37,197 bases of DNA from JAGNLA01 sp964472265 (GTDB taxonomy: Bacteria; Caldisericota; Caldisericia; JAAYUI01): assembly GCA_964472265.1 (NCBI GenBank), contig CAYYJO010000011.1, forward strand, positions 1 to 37,197, written 5' to 3'. Below the pieces are notes generated by a model that was not told where the DNA came from, did not search any database, and saw nothing but the letters and a program-made list of their open reading frames with translations. The position numbers and the translations under genes are program-made. Below, piece after piece: positions 22,893-31,094 of this stretch. Numbering within the stretch: position 1 is the first letter of the stretch; every line of letters starts with the position of its first letter.

Positions 22893-23806
22893 GGATTTCA
22901 ACAATCCTTGCCTTGCCGGTTGCAATCATTCTACTGTCATCTTGCGGCGCTCAAAAGACTGATGACGGCTTCACAAAATACACCGGCAAATTCTTCACAA
23001 TCTCATTTCCTAAAGAGTTCAGGGCAAACGAAAACGAAAACATGTGCACGGTTGTCGGTCCAAAATTTGGGATCGCCGTTGGCGTAACAAAGGGAACCAA
23101 TTTCACGGAAGGCTCAAGAAACCTTGGCAGTTTCTCACAGGATTTTAAGGGCATGTTCAAAGATTCCAAAGTCGAAGACGCAACATTTGCAGGATTTTCA
23201 GCCCTCTATCTCGAATCAAAACAGGACTTGGCAACATCCCTTGGCTACGCCTTCCTGCTTGATGGCGCGATGGTCACGGTTAACGCAAGCCTTGTGCCTG
23301 AGGATTCCCTTGAGCTTGCCACCAAAATCATAAGCACTTTTGAAATTACAAACAAAAAGATGTTCAAACCTGACAAATCAGATTCCCAAACCACCCAGTT
23401 CGGCCCCTCTGACGGTGAACCGATCCAGTTCGACACCATCATGCTCATGCCCCCAAAAGGCTGGAGAATCCTTGATAATTCAACGTCAGACTACATCAAC
23501 ATCGAGCCAAGGGAAGATAACAAGGAAGACCAGGGCAACGCCATCAACATCACAACTCTGAACGATTCAAACCAGGACGCAAAAGCAACCGCCGAAAAGA
23601 TGGCTGCAAAGGTCGGAGCAAAGGTCAATCAGACGATACTGGGCGACCTCCACTTCTGGTCGTATGTTGCCGAATATCAGCAAAAGGCTTACGTCTACAT
23701 GATCTCGTTTGGCAAAAGGCTGCATATTGTCACCATCACCTCGGTTTACAATGAGCTTCCGGACAAGATGAGCCAGTTCCTGTCAAATCTGGCATTCAAA
23801 AAGTAA
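22889..23806 (+). CDS. Lipoprotein, two Mog1/PsbP-like modules (operon gene 6)
   Basis: 305 residues, GTG start inside the GTGA overlap with gene 5. Lipobox L-S-S-C after MRISTILALPVAIIL. Module one: 'GKFFTISFPKEFRAN' to 'ELATKIISTFEITNKKMF'. Module two: 'IMLMPPKGWRILDNS' to 'PDKMSQFLSNLAF'. Last gene of the unit; no convincing intrinsic terminator is seen after it. Confidence 0.82.
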   Translation: MRISTILALPVAIILLSSCGAQKTDDGFTKYTGKFFTISFPKEFRANENENMCTVVGPKFGIAVGVTKGTNFTEGSRNLGSFSQDFKGMFKDSKVEDATFAGFSALYLESKQDLATSLGYAFLLDGAMVTVNASLVPEDSLELATKIISTFEITNKKMFKPDKSDSQTTQFGPSDGEPIQFDTIMLMPPKGWRILDNSTSDYINIEPREDNKEDQGNAINITTLNDSNQDAKATAEKMAAKVGAKVNQTILGDLHFWSYVAEYQQKAYVYMISFGKRLHIVTITSVYNELPDKMSQFLSNLAFKK

Positions 23807-24101
23807 AACAACATTTTTCCCTTCATTGTAAATGGGTGATGGCAATGAAACTGCCAGTGGGTTCTTTGGTATCCCAAACTTAGTTTGTATACCCCCATCC
23901 TTTGATTTGACTTACGCAATTCTTCTGTGAATATTCCGAGAAGAGCTCAGATCTAAAGTTGGGGAGACTCTAAATTATTATTTCGTCTTATCTGCACCTG
24001 AAATGAGTCAGTCAAAACTGGACTGATTGAAAAAATAAGGAAATGAGAACTTTGATCGCTAATGATCGAAGCAGGGAGTACGACAAAATGTATTAAATGA
24101 A
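23807..24101. other. Convergent gap between the lipoprotein operon and uvrA
   Basis: No gene is visible. It contains CCATCCTTTGATT (23895 onwards, shared with 12204), a TTCTTCT (23920-23926) / AGAAGA (23939-23944) hairpin of the dispersed family, a TCAGTC...GACTGA hairpin near 24009-24027, and TTTGATC...GATCGAAG near 24052-24072. None has a clear U-tract, so termination here is uncertain on both strands. Confidence 0.55.
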
Positions 24102-27100
24102 CTACTCCTGATCTTCCACAAACTCAGTGCCTGAATCGTCGACAAACTCCGGTTCAGCAACCATCTCATCGCTGGTGTCGATCCAGTCCTTTGGCACTCT
24201 GGGAGCGCGTTTCTTTTTCGGAACCGGCAGACCCTCACCAAAGTCAGGAATAAACGACGGAATTCTGGTGACCTTGCCAATTGATTTTAGTGGCAGCAAT
24301 TTTTTGAGGTATTGACCGGTGTAGGAACCTTCTGCAGCTGCGATTTCCTCAGGCGCACCGTAAGCAACCAGCTTTCCACCGCCATCTCCGCCCTCAGGCC
24401 CAAGATCGATGACGTAATCGGCAGATTTTATGACATCAAGGTCATGCTCGATGACCAGCACAGTGTTTCCCTTGGCAACCAGCTTGTCGAGCACCTCGAT
24501 GAGCTTGTGGACATCGGCCATGTGCAGACCAGTTGTGGGTTCGTCAAGGATGTAGAGGGTTCGCCCTGTTCCACGCTTTGCAAGTTCAGACGTAAGCTTG
24601 ATCCTCTGAGCCTCTCCGCCTGAAAGTGTTGTTGCTGCCTGACCAAGTTTGATGTAGCCAAGACCCACTTCGTCAAGCATCTCGAGTTTTCGCCTGATTT
24701 GCGGAATGTTTTCAAATATTTCGAGGGCTTCTTCAACGGTCAGATCAAGGATTTCAGAGATGTTTTTGCCTTTGAACTTCACTTCCAGGGTTTCACGGTT
24801 GAAGCGCTTCCCCTTGCAAACTTCGCAGGTGACGTAAACATCGGGCAGGAACTGCATTTCAATCTTGATCACGCCGTCGCCTTCGCAGGCTTCGCACCTT
24901 CCACCCTTCACGTTGAAGCTGAACCTGCCGGGTTCATAGCCTCTTGCCTTTGATTCCGGCAGCTTTGAGAAGATGTCCCTGATGACAGTGAACATGCCTG
25001 TGTATGTGGCCGGGTTTGATCTTGGCGTGCGACCGATCGGGGATTGGTCGACGACAACAACCTTGTCAATGAACTCGATGCCCTTTATTTCCTTGCACTT
25101 GCCCGGGATGTCTCTCGAACGGTAAAGCTCCCTGGCCAGGTTTTTGTATAAAACATCAGTGATGAGCGTGGATTTTCCTGAGCCTGAAACGCCGGTTACG
25201 ACCGTGAAGGTTCCAAGCGGGATTCTGAACTCGTCACCCTTGAGGTTGTGTTCGGTTGCGCCGATGATTTTGATGAACTGGCCGTTGCCTTCGCGTCGCT
25301 CTTTTGGAACCGGAATCTTGGTTCTTCCACAAAGATACGCTCCGGTAAAGGATTCTTTGGAGTTGCAGATGTCGTCGAGGGTTCCGGTTGCCACAACGTG
25401 ACCGCCATGAACGCCAGCGCCTGGGCCGATGTCAACGATGAAATCAGCACTTCTCATGGTTTCTTCATCATGCTCGACCACTACAAGCGTGTTGCCAAGA
25501 TCTCTCAGCCTCTTCAAAGTGACCAGAAGCCTGCCATTGTCCCTTGGATGCAGTCCGATTGACGGTTCGTCGAGAACGTAAAGGACACCGCCCAAACCTG
25601 AACCGATCTGGGTTGCAAGCCTTAATCGCTGCGCCTCGCCACCGGCAAGGGTTGCCGATGCTCTTGAGAGGTTGAGATAACTCAACCCTACGTCGAGCAG
25701 GAATTTGAGTCTGGCTTTGATTTCCTTCAGTATCTGCTTGGCTATTGTCTGCTGTTTTTCCGTGAGTTTGAGGCTGTCGAAGGCGTCGTATGATCTCTGG
25801 ATGGAAAGCTCGGAGAGGTCTGCAATGCTCATTCCGTTTATTGTGACGGCCAGCGCTTCCGGTTTCAGGCGTTTTCCACCGCAAACGTTGCAGGGAACCT
25901 GAACCATGTACTGCTCGTAAATTTCCCTTGCGCCATCGGAACCGGTCTGTTTCCAGCGCCTTTCGATTGACGGGATGATGCCCTCGTGGTAGACGCGCCG
26001 TGTGTGCTTGTCTCCGAAAGAGTCCTTCCATTCGATTGTTATTGTTTTTTTCGTGTCGCCGTAAAGTATCTTCCTTTGCACTTCCTCAGGCAGCTTTTTC
26101 CAGGGGGTGTTTGCGTCTCCGCCAAAGTGTTCTGCAATCTGTTTGATCACTCCTATGCTCATTCCGTCAACGGCGTTGAATCCCGGAACCTTGATGGCTC
26201 CCTGGGCGATGGAAAGATCGGCATCTGGCACAACCAGATCAGGCGAAACCTCGAGCTTGTGGCCGAGACCGTCGCAGGCAGGACAGGCTCCGTATGGTGA
26301 GTTGAACGAGAAAAGCCTCGGCTCAATCTCCTCGATGGCGATTCCGCAGTCGGGGCAGGCGAAGTTTTCGGAGAAGGTGAGCTCCTGTGGCTCGCCTTCC
26401 TTGCCCTTCTGAACCTGTACCTTCAGGACGCCTTCGCCAAGCTTGAGTGCTATCTCGAGCGAATCGGCCAGCCTTGTTTTTGATTCCTCGTCGATGAGGA
26501 TTCTGTCTACGATCACTTCCAGGTCATGCTTGAGGTTCTTGTCCAGCTCAATTGGCTCAGAGAGGTCGGTGATGATGCCGTCGATGCGCATCTTGTTGTA
26601 GCCGGCACGCTTCATCTTTTCGATGACTTCCTTGTACTGACCCTTCCTCTGTCTGGCAAGCGGGCCAAGGACGGTTGCCCTTGAGCCTGCGTGCTGGGTG
26701 TAAAGCCTGTCAACCATCTGCTGGACTGTGGTTTGTTCGATTTCCTTTCCACACTGCGGACAGTGCGGGGTTCCGATGCGAGCCATGAGAAGCCTGAGAT
26801 AGTCGTAAATCTCAGTCATGGTGCCAACCGTTGACCTTGGGTTTCTGGAGCCGGTCTTCTGGTCTATCGAAATGGCTGGCGAAAGCCCCTCAATGTAGTC
26901 AACGTCAGGCTTTTCCATCATGCCGATGAACTGTCTTGCGTAGGCGGACAAGGATTCGACGTATCTTCTCTGGCCTTCAGCGTAGAGGGTGTCAAAAGCA
27001 AGCGAGGATTTGCCTGAACCAGACAAACCGGTTATGACCACAAGGCTATTTTTTGGCAGGGTCAGGTCAATGTTTTTGAGGTTGTGAACCCTTGCGCCTT

Positions 27101-27125
27101 TGATGAAAATTGTTGTTGGACCCAT
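24102..27125 (-). CDS. uvrA: Excinuclease ABC subunit A
   Basis: 1007 residues (usual ~940-960). UvrA is the damage-sensing ATPase of nucleotide excision repair. Markers: Walker A GLSGSGKSSLAFDTLYAEGQ, RRYVESLSAYARQF, zinc site CPDCG...CPAC (~255-283), first signature and Walker B 'LYVLDEPSIGLHPRDN', second Walker A GVSGSGKSTL, zinc site CEAC...CEVC (~735-760), second signature LSGGEAQRIKL and 'LYILDEPTTGLH'. Two oddities. The first ABC signature reads LAGGEAQ instead of LSGGEAQ. After the normal end (YTGQYLKKLL) there are ~60 extra residues, first basic (PKKKRAPRVPKDW) then acidic (to EFVEDQE). It starts directly after the pyrG stop, so they form one transcript. Confidence 0.97.
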   Translation of the reverse strand: MGPTTIFIKGARVHNLKNIDLTLPKNSLVVITGLSGSGKSSLAFDTLYAEGQRRYVESLSAYARQFIGMMEKPDVDYIEGLSPAISIDQKTGSRNPRSTVGTMTEIYDYLRLLMARIGTPHCPQCGKEIEQTTVQQMVDRLYTQHAGSRATVLGPLARQRKGQYKEVIEKMKRAGYNKMRIDGIITDLSEPIELDKNLKHDLEVIVDRILIDEESKTRLADSLEIALKLGEGVLKVQVQKGKEGEPQELTFSENFACPDCGIAIEEIEPRLFSFNSPYGACPACDGLGHKLEVSPDLVVPDADLSIAQGAIKVPGFNAVDGMSIGVIKQIAEHFGGDANTPWKKLPEEVQRKILYGDTKKTITIEWKDSFGDKHTRRVYHEGIIPSIERRWKQTGSDGAREIYEQYMVQVPCNVCGGKRLKPEALAVTINGMSIADLSELSIQRSYDAFDSLKLTEKQQTIAKQILKEIKARLKFLLDVGLSYLNLSRASATLAGGEAQRLRLATQIGSGLGGVLYVLDEPSIGLHPRDNGRLLVTLKRLRDLGNTLVVVEHDEETMRSADFIVDIGPGAGVHGGHVVATGTLDDICNSKESFTGAYLCGRTKIPVPKERREGNGQFIKIIGATEHNLKGDEFRIPLGTFTVVTGVSGSGKSTLITDVLYKNLARELYRSRDIPGKCKEIKGIEFIDKVVVVDQSPIGRTPRSNPATYTGMFTVIRDIFSKLPESKARGYEPGRFSFNVKGGRCEACEGDGVIKIEMQFLPDVYVTCEVCKGKRFNRETLEVKFKGKNISEILDLTVEEALEIFENIPQIRRKLEMLDEVGLGYIKLGQAATTLSGGEAQRIKLTSELAKRGTGRTLYILDEPTTGLHMADVHKLIEVLDKLVAKGNTVLVIEHDLDVIKSADYVIDLGPEGGDGGGKLVAYGAPEEIAAAEGSYTGQYLKKLLPLKSIGKVTRIPSFIPDFGEGLPVPKKKRAPRVPKDWIDTSDEMVAEPEFVDDSGTEFVEDQE

Positions 27126-28757
27126 TTAAATACCTAGTTTTTCCTCCGATTTGAGGGAGCAGGCGTACTTATTTGCAGCCTTTACAAACTCTGCAAACAG
27201 CGGGTGCGGATTCTCCAGTCTCGACCTGAGTTCTGGATGGAATTGCACGCCGATCATGAATGGGTGGTCTTTTATCTCGCCGATCTCAACAAGGTCAAGC
27301 GTTGGGTTGATGCCTGAGAAAACCATACCGGCTTCTTCAAGCTGGGTTTTATATTCGTTGTTTATCTCGAATCTGTGGCGGTGTCGCTCGAAAATCTTTG
27401 GCTCCCTGTAAACCCTTCTGGCCAGGGTGTCTTCGGCAATAACGCATGGCTGTGCGCCAAGCCTCATGGTTCCACCCTTGTCGATGATATATTTCTGTGA
27501 TGCCATGACATCGACAACCGGCTGCGGAGTTTCAGGAACAAACTCGGTTGAGTTGGCTTCCTTCATGCCACAGATGTTCCTGGCCATCTCGATGGTCATT
27601 ATCTGCAGACCAAGGCAGAGTCCAAGGTACGGAACCTTGTTTTTCCTTGCGTATTCAGCAGCCAGAACCATACCCTCAACTCCCCGATAACCAAAGCCAC
27701 CAGGCACGAGGATTCCGGCGTACTCTTTGAGTTTCGCCATTCCTTCGCTGGTCTGGATGATGTCGGATTCGAGCCAGTCGATCTGGACTTTCTTGCCAAC
27801 GCCGATTGAGCCGTGTTTCAAGGCTTCGTTGACCGAAAGGTAGGCGTCGTTTAGCTTTGTGTACTTGCCAACCATTGCGATTTTGAGCGTCTCCGTCTGT
27901 TTGACGAGAGCGTCGACCTGTTTTTTCCAGCTGTCCAGGTTTGCCGGTCTCGGGAGCATGCCCCACATCTCGGACATCTTGTTTGCAACGCCCTGTTCTT
28001 CAAGCAGGAGAGGCACTTTGTAGACTGAGTCAAGGTCGGCAATCGAGTAGACGTTGTCGAGGTTGACGTCACAGAACAACGAAATCTTCTGCCTTACTTC
28101 CTTTGTTACCGGAATCTCGCAACGGCAGCCGATCATTGAAGGGATGATTCCGATTCGGCGAAGCTCGTTGACCGAGTGCTGGGTTGGCTTTGTTTTCAGT
28201 TCATTGGTGATGCGGAGCAGTGGAACGTATGTGAGGTGGAAGTATATCACTTCCTGGTCACGGCGCTCTGCACCGAACTGCCTGATTGCTTCAAGGAACG
28301 GCTGGCTCTCAATGTCGCCGACAGTTCCGCCGATTTCGGTGATGACAATATCTGAACCGGTTTTCTCGCCTACATACAGGATTCTTGACTTTATTTCCTG
28401 CGTCAGATGCGGGATTATCTGGACTGTTGCACCGAGGAAGTCGCCCCTGCGTTCTTTTGAAAGAACTGCCTGGTAGAGGGAGCCGGTGGTGACGTTGTTG
28501 TCCTTTGAAAGTGAAATGTTTAGGAAACGCTCGTAGTGGCCGAGGTCAAGGTCGGTTTCCGCTCCATCATCGGTTACGAAAACCTCGCCGTGCTGGAAGG
28601 GATTTTGTGAGCCTGCATCGACGTTGAGGTATGGGTCGAATTTGAGGATGGTCACCTTGTAACCTCTGGAAGCGAATAGTTTTCCTATCGAGGCTGAAAC
28701 GATTCCCTTTCCAAGAGAACTCAGTACTCCGCCTGTCACAAACAGATACTTGGCCAT
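27126..28757 (-). CDS. pyrG: CTP synthase
   Basis: 543 residues, normal length. Makes CTP from UTP, ATP and glutamine. N-terminal synthetase domain: YLFVTGGVLSSLGKGI (P-loop), FDPYLNVD, QHGEVFVTDDGAETDLDLGHYERF, EIGGTVGDIES, PFLEAIRQ. C-terminal glutaminase: GGFGYRGVEG, nucleophile Cys in YLGLCLGLQ, and GVQFHPEL for the His-Glu pair. The usual 'DPGTMSPFQHG' reads DAGSQNPFQHG here. Start at 28757 is fixed by GGAGG (28762-28766); an upstream in-frame start at 28793 is unneeded. uvrA follows without a gap, an unusual pairing. Transcription probably starts from the palindromic divergent promoter at 28775-28803. Confidence 0.97.
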   Translation of the reverse strand: MAKYLFVTGGVLSSLGKGIVSASIGKLFASRGYKVTILKFDPYLNVDAGSQNPFQHGEVFVTDDGAETDLDLGHYERFLNISLSKDNNVTTGSLYQAVLSKERRGDFLGATVQIIPHLTQEIKSRILYVGEKTGSDIVITEIGGTVGDIESQPFLEAIRQFGAERRDQEVIYFHLTYVPLLRITNELKTKPTQHSVNELRRIGIIPSMIGCRCEIPVTKEVRQKISLFCDVNLDNVYSIADLDSVYKVPLLLEEQGVANKMSEMWGMLPRPANLDSWKKQVDALVKQTETLKIAMVGKYTKLNDAYLSVNEALKHGSIGVGKKVQIDWLESDIIQTSEGMAKLKEYAGILVPGGFGYRGVEGMVLAAEYARKNKVPYLGLCLGLQIMTIEMARNICGMKEANSTEFVPETPQPVVDVMASQKYIIDKGGTMRLGAQPCVIAEDTLARRVYREPKIFERHRHRFEINNEYKTQLEEAGMVFSGINPTLDLVEIGEIKDHPFMIGVQFHPELRSRLENPHPLFAEFVKAANKYACSLKSEEKLGI

Positions 28758-28774
28758 AAAACCTCCAAACCATA

Positions 28775-28803
28775 TTTTTACCACCCTGGCCATTCCCGGT
28801 CAA
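28775..28803 (-). promoter_or_regulatory. pyrG-uvrA promoter
   Basis: On the minus strand: TTGACC (28798-28803), 17-bp spacer, TAAAAA (28775-28780) with an extended -10 TG. A start near 28767 would leave a ~10-nt leader with GGAGG. The -35 is one arm of the palindrome GGTCAAC-G-GTTGACC (28798-28812). Confidence 0.6.
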
Positions 28804-28806
28804 CGG

Positions 28807-28835
28807 TTGACCTGGATAATCATTTAAAAGAAAAT
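28807..28835 (+). promoter_or_regulatory. Divergent promoter of the lipoprotein at 28842
   Basis: TTGACC (28807-28812), 17-bp spacer, GAAAAT (28830-28835), then 6 nt (GTGGGG) to the ATG at 28842. The -35 is the other arm of the same palindrome used for pyrG. Confidence 0.5.
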
Positions 28836-28841
28836 GTGGGG

Positions 28842-29609
28842 ATGAAGAAAACAATTCTGGCTGTCTGGGTGCTTGTCCTTTTGCTGGCTTCATGCGGGTC
28901 TGACACCAAAAAATATATCACAGACGAGTCGATCTCACAGCTCAGGCTTGCGTCGGTTTCTGCATTCACACAGGCTCAGCAGCAGCTTGAAATCATCGGC
29001 TCGGATTTCAAAATTGGCGATCTCCCCGAGGGCGATGTCCAGGTGTGCAACAAACCTGTGCCAAGGGCCCTCGTTGATGTTTTGGGCAAAGACATGGCAA
29101 CAGACCTGAAGCTGGCCGTTTGTCTTTCAGAAGGTCGCAACCTCAAGCCGGTGCTTGACAAGGACGACGCTTTTCTGGCTGATTTGGAAAGCCTCGGACT
29201 AAACTACGACGTTGATAGTTTCATGTACGACATAGCGTGTCTTGAAAGCCTGAAGCTCGACGAAAAAAACTGGCGTGACCAACTGCCGTTTCGAAAAGGC
29301 GTGCCAACCGTCCCAATCAGGAAGGATGATGTCGACAAAGCAAGGGAGAAGCTTGAAAAAATCAAAACTGACTTCAGTGATAACTTCAAAAGGATCGTTG
29401 GTAACCTGAAGCAGTCAGGTGGCGACATGGAGATGGTTTTCTGGCTTGAAGATTCGGGTAATGAGATTTCAACATACCTTGAGACCTACTGTGAACAGAA
29501 AGACGGACCAGCCATGCCTTACGCCGACTGCGACACGATCATCACAGACCGGATGGCAAAACCGTACATGGAGCTGTTCGGGCAGGATATTGATTTTCTA
29601 TTGAAATAG
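28842..29609 (+). CDS. Lipoprotein of unknown function
   Basis: 255 residues. Lipobox L-A-S-C after MKKTILAVWVLVLL. The mature part is largely helical and charged ('SISQLRLASVSAFTQAQQQLEIIGSDFKIGD', 'DDVDKAREKLEKIKTDFSDNFKRIVGNLKQSGG') and has several cysteines that could form disulfides (CNKP, AVCLSE, ACLES, YCEQK, DCDT). I recognise no family. It is divergent from pyrG with a shared promoter region and 15 nt upstream of the AlbA_2 gene. A GTG at 28836 in the same frame is an alternative start. Confidence 0.78.
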   Translation: MKKTILAVWVLVLLLASCGSDTKKYITDESISQLRLASVSAFTQAQQQLEIIGSDFKIGDLPEGDVQVCNKPVPRALVDVLGKDMATDLKLAVCLSEGRNLKPVLDKDDAFLADLESLGLNYDVDSFMYDIACLESLKLDEKNWRDQLPFRKGVPTVPIRKDDVDKAREKLEKIKTDFSDNFKRIVGNLKQSGGDMEMVFWLEDSGNEISTYLETYCEQKDGPAMPYADCDTIITDRMAKPYMELFGQDIDFLLK

Positions 29610-29624
29610 TATAGAAAGAAATAT

Positions 29625-31094
29625 ATGGAGCAATCAATTTCTCATTGGATAGACACAATACGAAGCACAGACGAATCAGAAGAGTTGGAGGCAAAAACAT
29701 TAAATGATCTCACAAAACCTGAATCTTTTTTAAGAACCATCTCGGCATTTGCCAATTATAAAGGTGGGAAGGTATTGATAGGCGTTGGACCCAAACCTAC
29801 ATTTGATATCATTGGAGTATCGGATTTTGATAAAGTTCTGACAGATGTGTCATCTTTATGTAATACCGCCTTTAACATTCAAATACTCTTCAGCGAGAAA
29901 CACGAGATTGTTGAAGGTAAGAATGTAGTTCTTTTATCTATTTCAAAATCGATGAGCAATATTGTTTATATCAAAAACAAAGGATTAGATAACGGCGTAT
30001 ATATAAGGCAAGGCAGCTCAAATATCAAATGTGATCATCAAACAATCCTGAGTTTAATGAAACAGACAAATACGATAGATTATGAAACTGAACCCCTAGA
30101 TGATTGCTCCATTGACGACATTGATGATGAGACTATTGATATGTACAAACTGCTTCGATCAAATGTCGAACCCCGTGCGACAGAGCTGAGAATGGGTAAA
30201 TTCGATTTCCTCAAAGCCTTAAATTGTACAACAAACGGTAGGCTCAATAGATTGGGAGTGCTATGCTTTGGCACAGAATCAGCTTATGAGCGTTATTTCA
30301 CTTCAAGTGTCATTGATTATGTAGTTTTGGATTCAAACCAATGGGTGGATGATCCTAACTTTAGGTTCGAGAAGAACTGGAAGATTAGAAAATCTATTAT
30401 TTTACAGAGAATTGAGTTTCAGGATTTGTTAGAAAGAAATATTAGAAAGATCTTTTCACACACCGATAACATCGAAAGTCAGGAGATATCCGTAATCCCA
30501 ATGAATGCATTGGACGAAGCAGTTACAAACGCGTTAATGCATAGAGATTACTCTGTAAATTCAACAATCCAGGTCGTTCAGTATGGCAACAGAATAGAGT
30601 TCAGAAATCCTGGTTATTCTCTCAAATCATTGGAGACGATGAAAGAGTCTGGGTCATGTCAAAGGAACCCAAAGTTATGCTTGATTTTTGAGAGGATTCG
30701 ATTTTGCGAGTCGATTGGCACAGGCATAAAAACCATGATTGAGTCAATGAAAAGATATAACCTGGAGGAGCCAATTATTGATTCTAACAAAGATCAGAAC
30801 CATTATATGATTACTTTCCTGTACAAGCATCTACTCGATGAAGTGACACAGGATCACCTTAAACCGTTTGTCGCCAGGCATAATTTGCTTGATATTGAAA
30901 TCGCTGCTTTAGCATATGTGTACAAGATAGGTCACATAAACAATGAAATTTTCAGGCAAATTAATAGAGTTGACATTTATACGGCCTCCGAGTCGCTCAA
31001 GAAACTCGTCAAAAAAGGCTTGCTTGTGAACAATGGAGTATCAAAAAGAGATTCAGATTATGTCCCAACAGCCTTATTTCTCGATGGAAAATAG
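29625..31094 (+). CDS. AlbA_2 (Schlafen-type) putative DNA-binding/ATP-binding regulator
   Basis: 489 residues, cytosolic. Residues ~15-140 are an AlbA_2 domain: 'LEAKTLNDLTKPESFLRTISAFANYKGGKVLIGVG' (split here by the conserved A-x-x-Y/N-x-x-GG-x-x-x-I/L-G), then 'VYIRQGSS'. Residues ~290-400 are an HATPase_c_4-like region: 'MNALDEAVTNALMHRDYS' (the E-x-x-x-N-A-x-x-H-R-D-Y motif), 'IEFRNPGY' and 'RNPKLCLIFERIRFCESIGTGI'. The end looks like a winged helix. Such proteins are often called RecG-like or HTH regulators and are common in accessory DNA and near defence loci; the exact role is uncertain. Codon use is clearly richer in A/T (many ATA, AGA, TTA, AAT) than in the neighbours, which suggests transfer. 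Confidence 0.85.
   Translation: MEQSISHWIDTIRSTDESEELEAKTLNDLTKPESFLRTISAFANYKGGKVLIGVGPKPTFDIIGVSDFDKVLTDVSSLCNTAFNIQILFSEKHEIVEGKNVVLLSISKSMSNIVYIKNKGLDNGVYIRQGSSNIKCDHQTILSLMKQTNTIDYETEPLDDCSIDDIDDETIDMYKLLRSNVEPRATELRMGKFDFLKALNCTTNGRLNRLGVLCFGTESAYERYFTSSVIDYVVLDSNQWVDDPNFRFEKNWKIRKSIILQRIEFQDLLERNIRKIFSHTDNIESQEISVIPMNALDEAVTNALMHRDYSVNSTIQVVQYGNRIEFRNPGYSLKSLETMKESGSCQRNPKLCLIFERIRFCESIGTGIKTMIESMKRYNLEEPIIDSNKDQNHYMITFLYKHLLDEVTQDHLKPFVARHNLLDIEIAALAYVYKIGHINNEIFRQINRVDIYTASESLKKLVKKGLLVNNGVSKRDSDYVPTALFLDGK

Noticed and set aside
24736..26412. Plus-strand frames inside uvrA
   Set aside because: Shadow frames of a highly conserved gene, without signals of their own.
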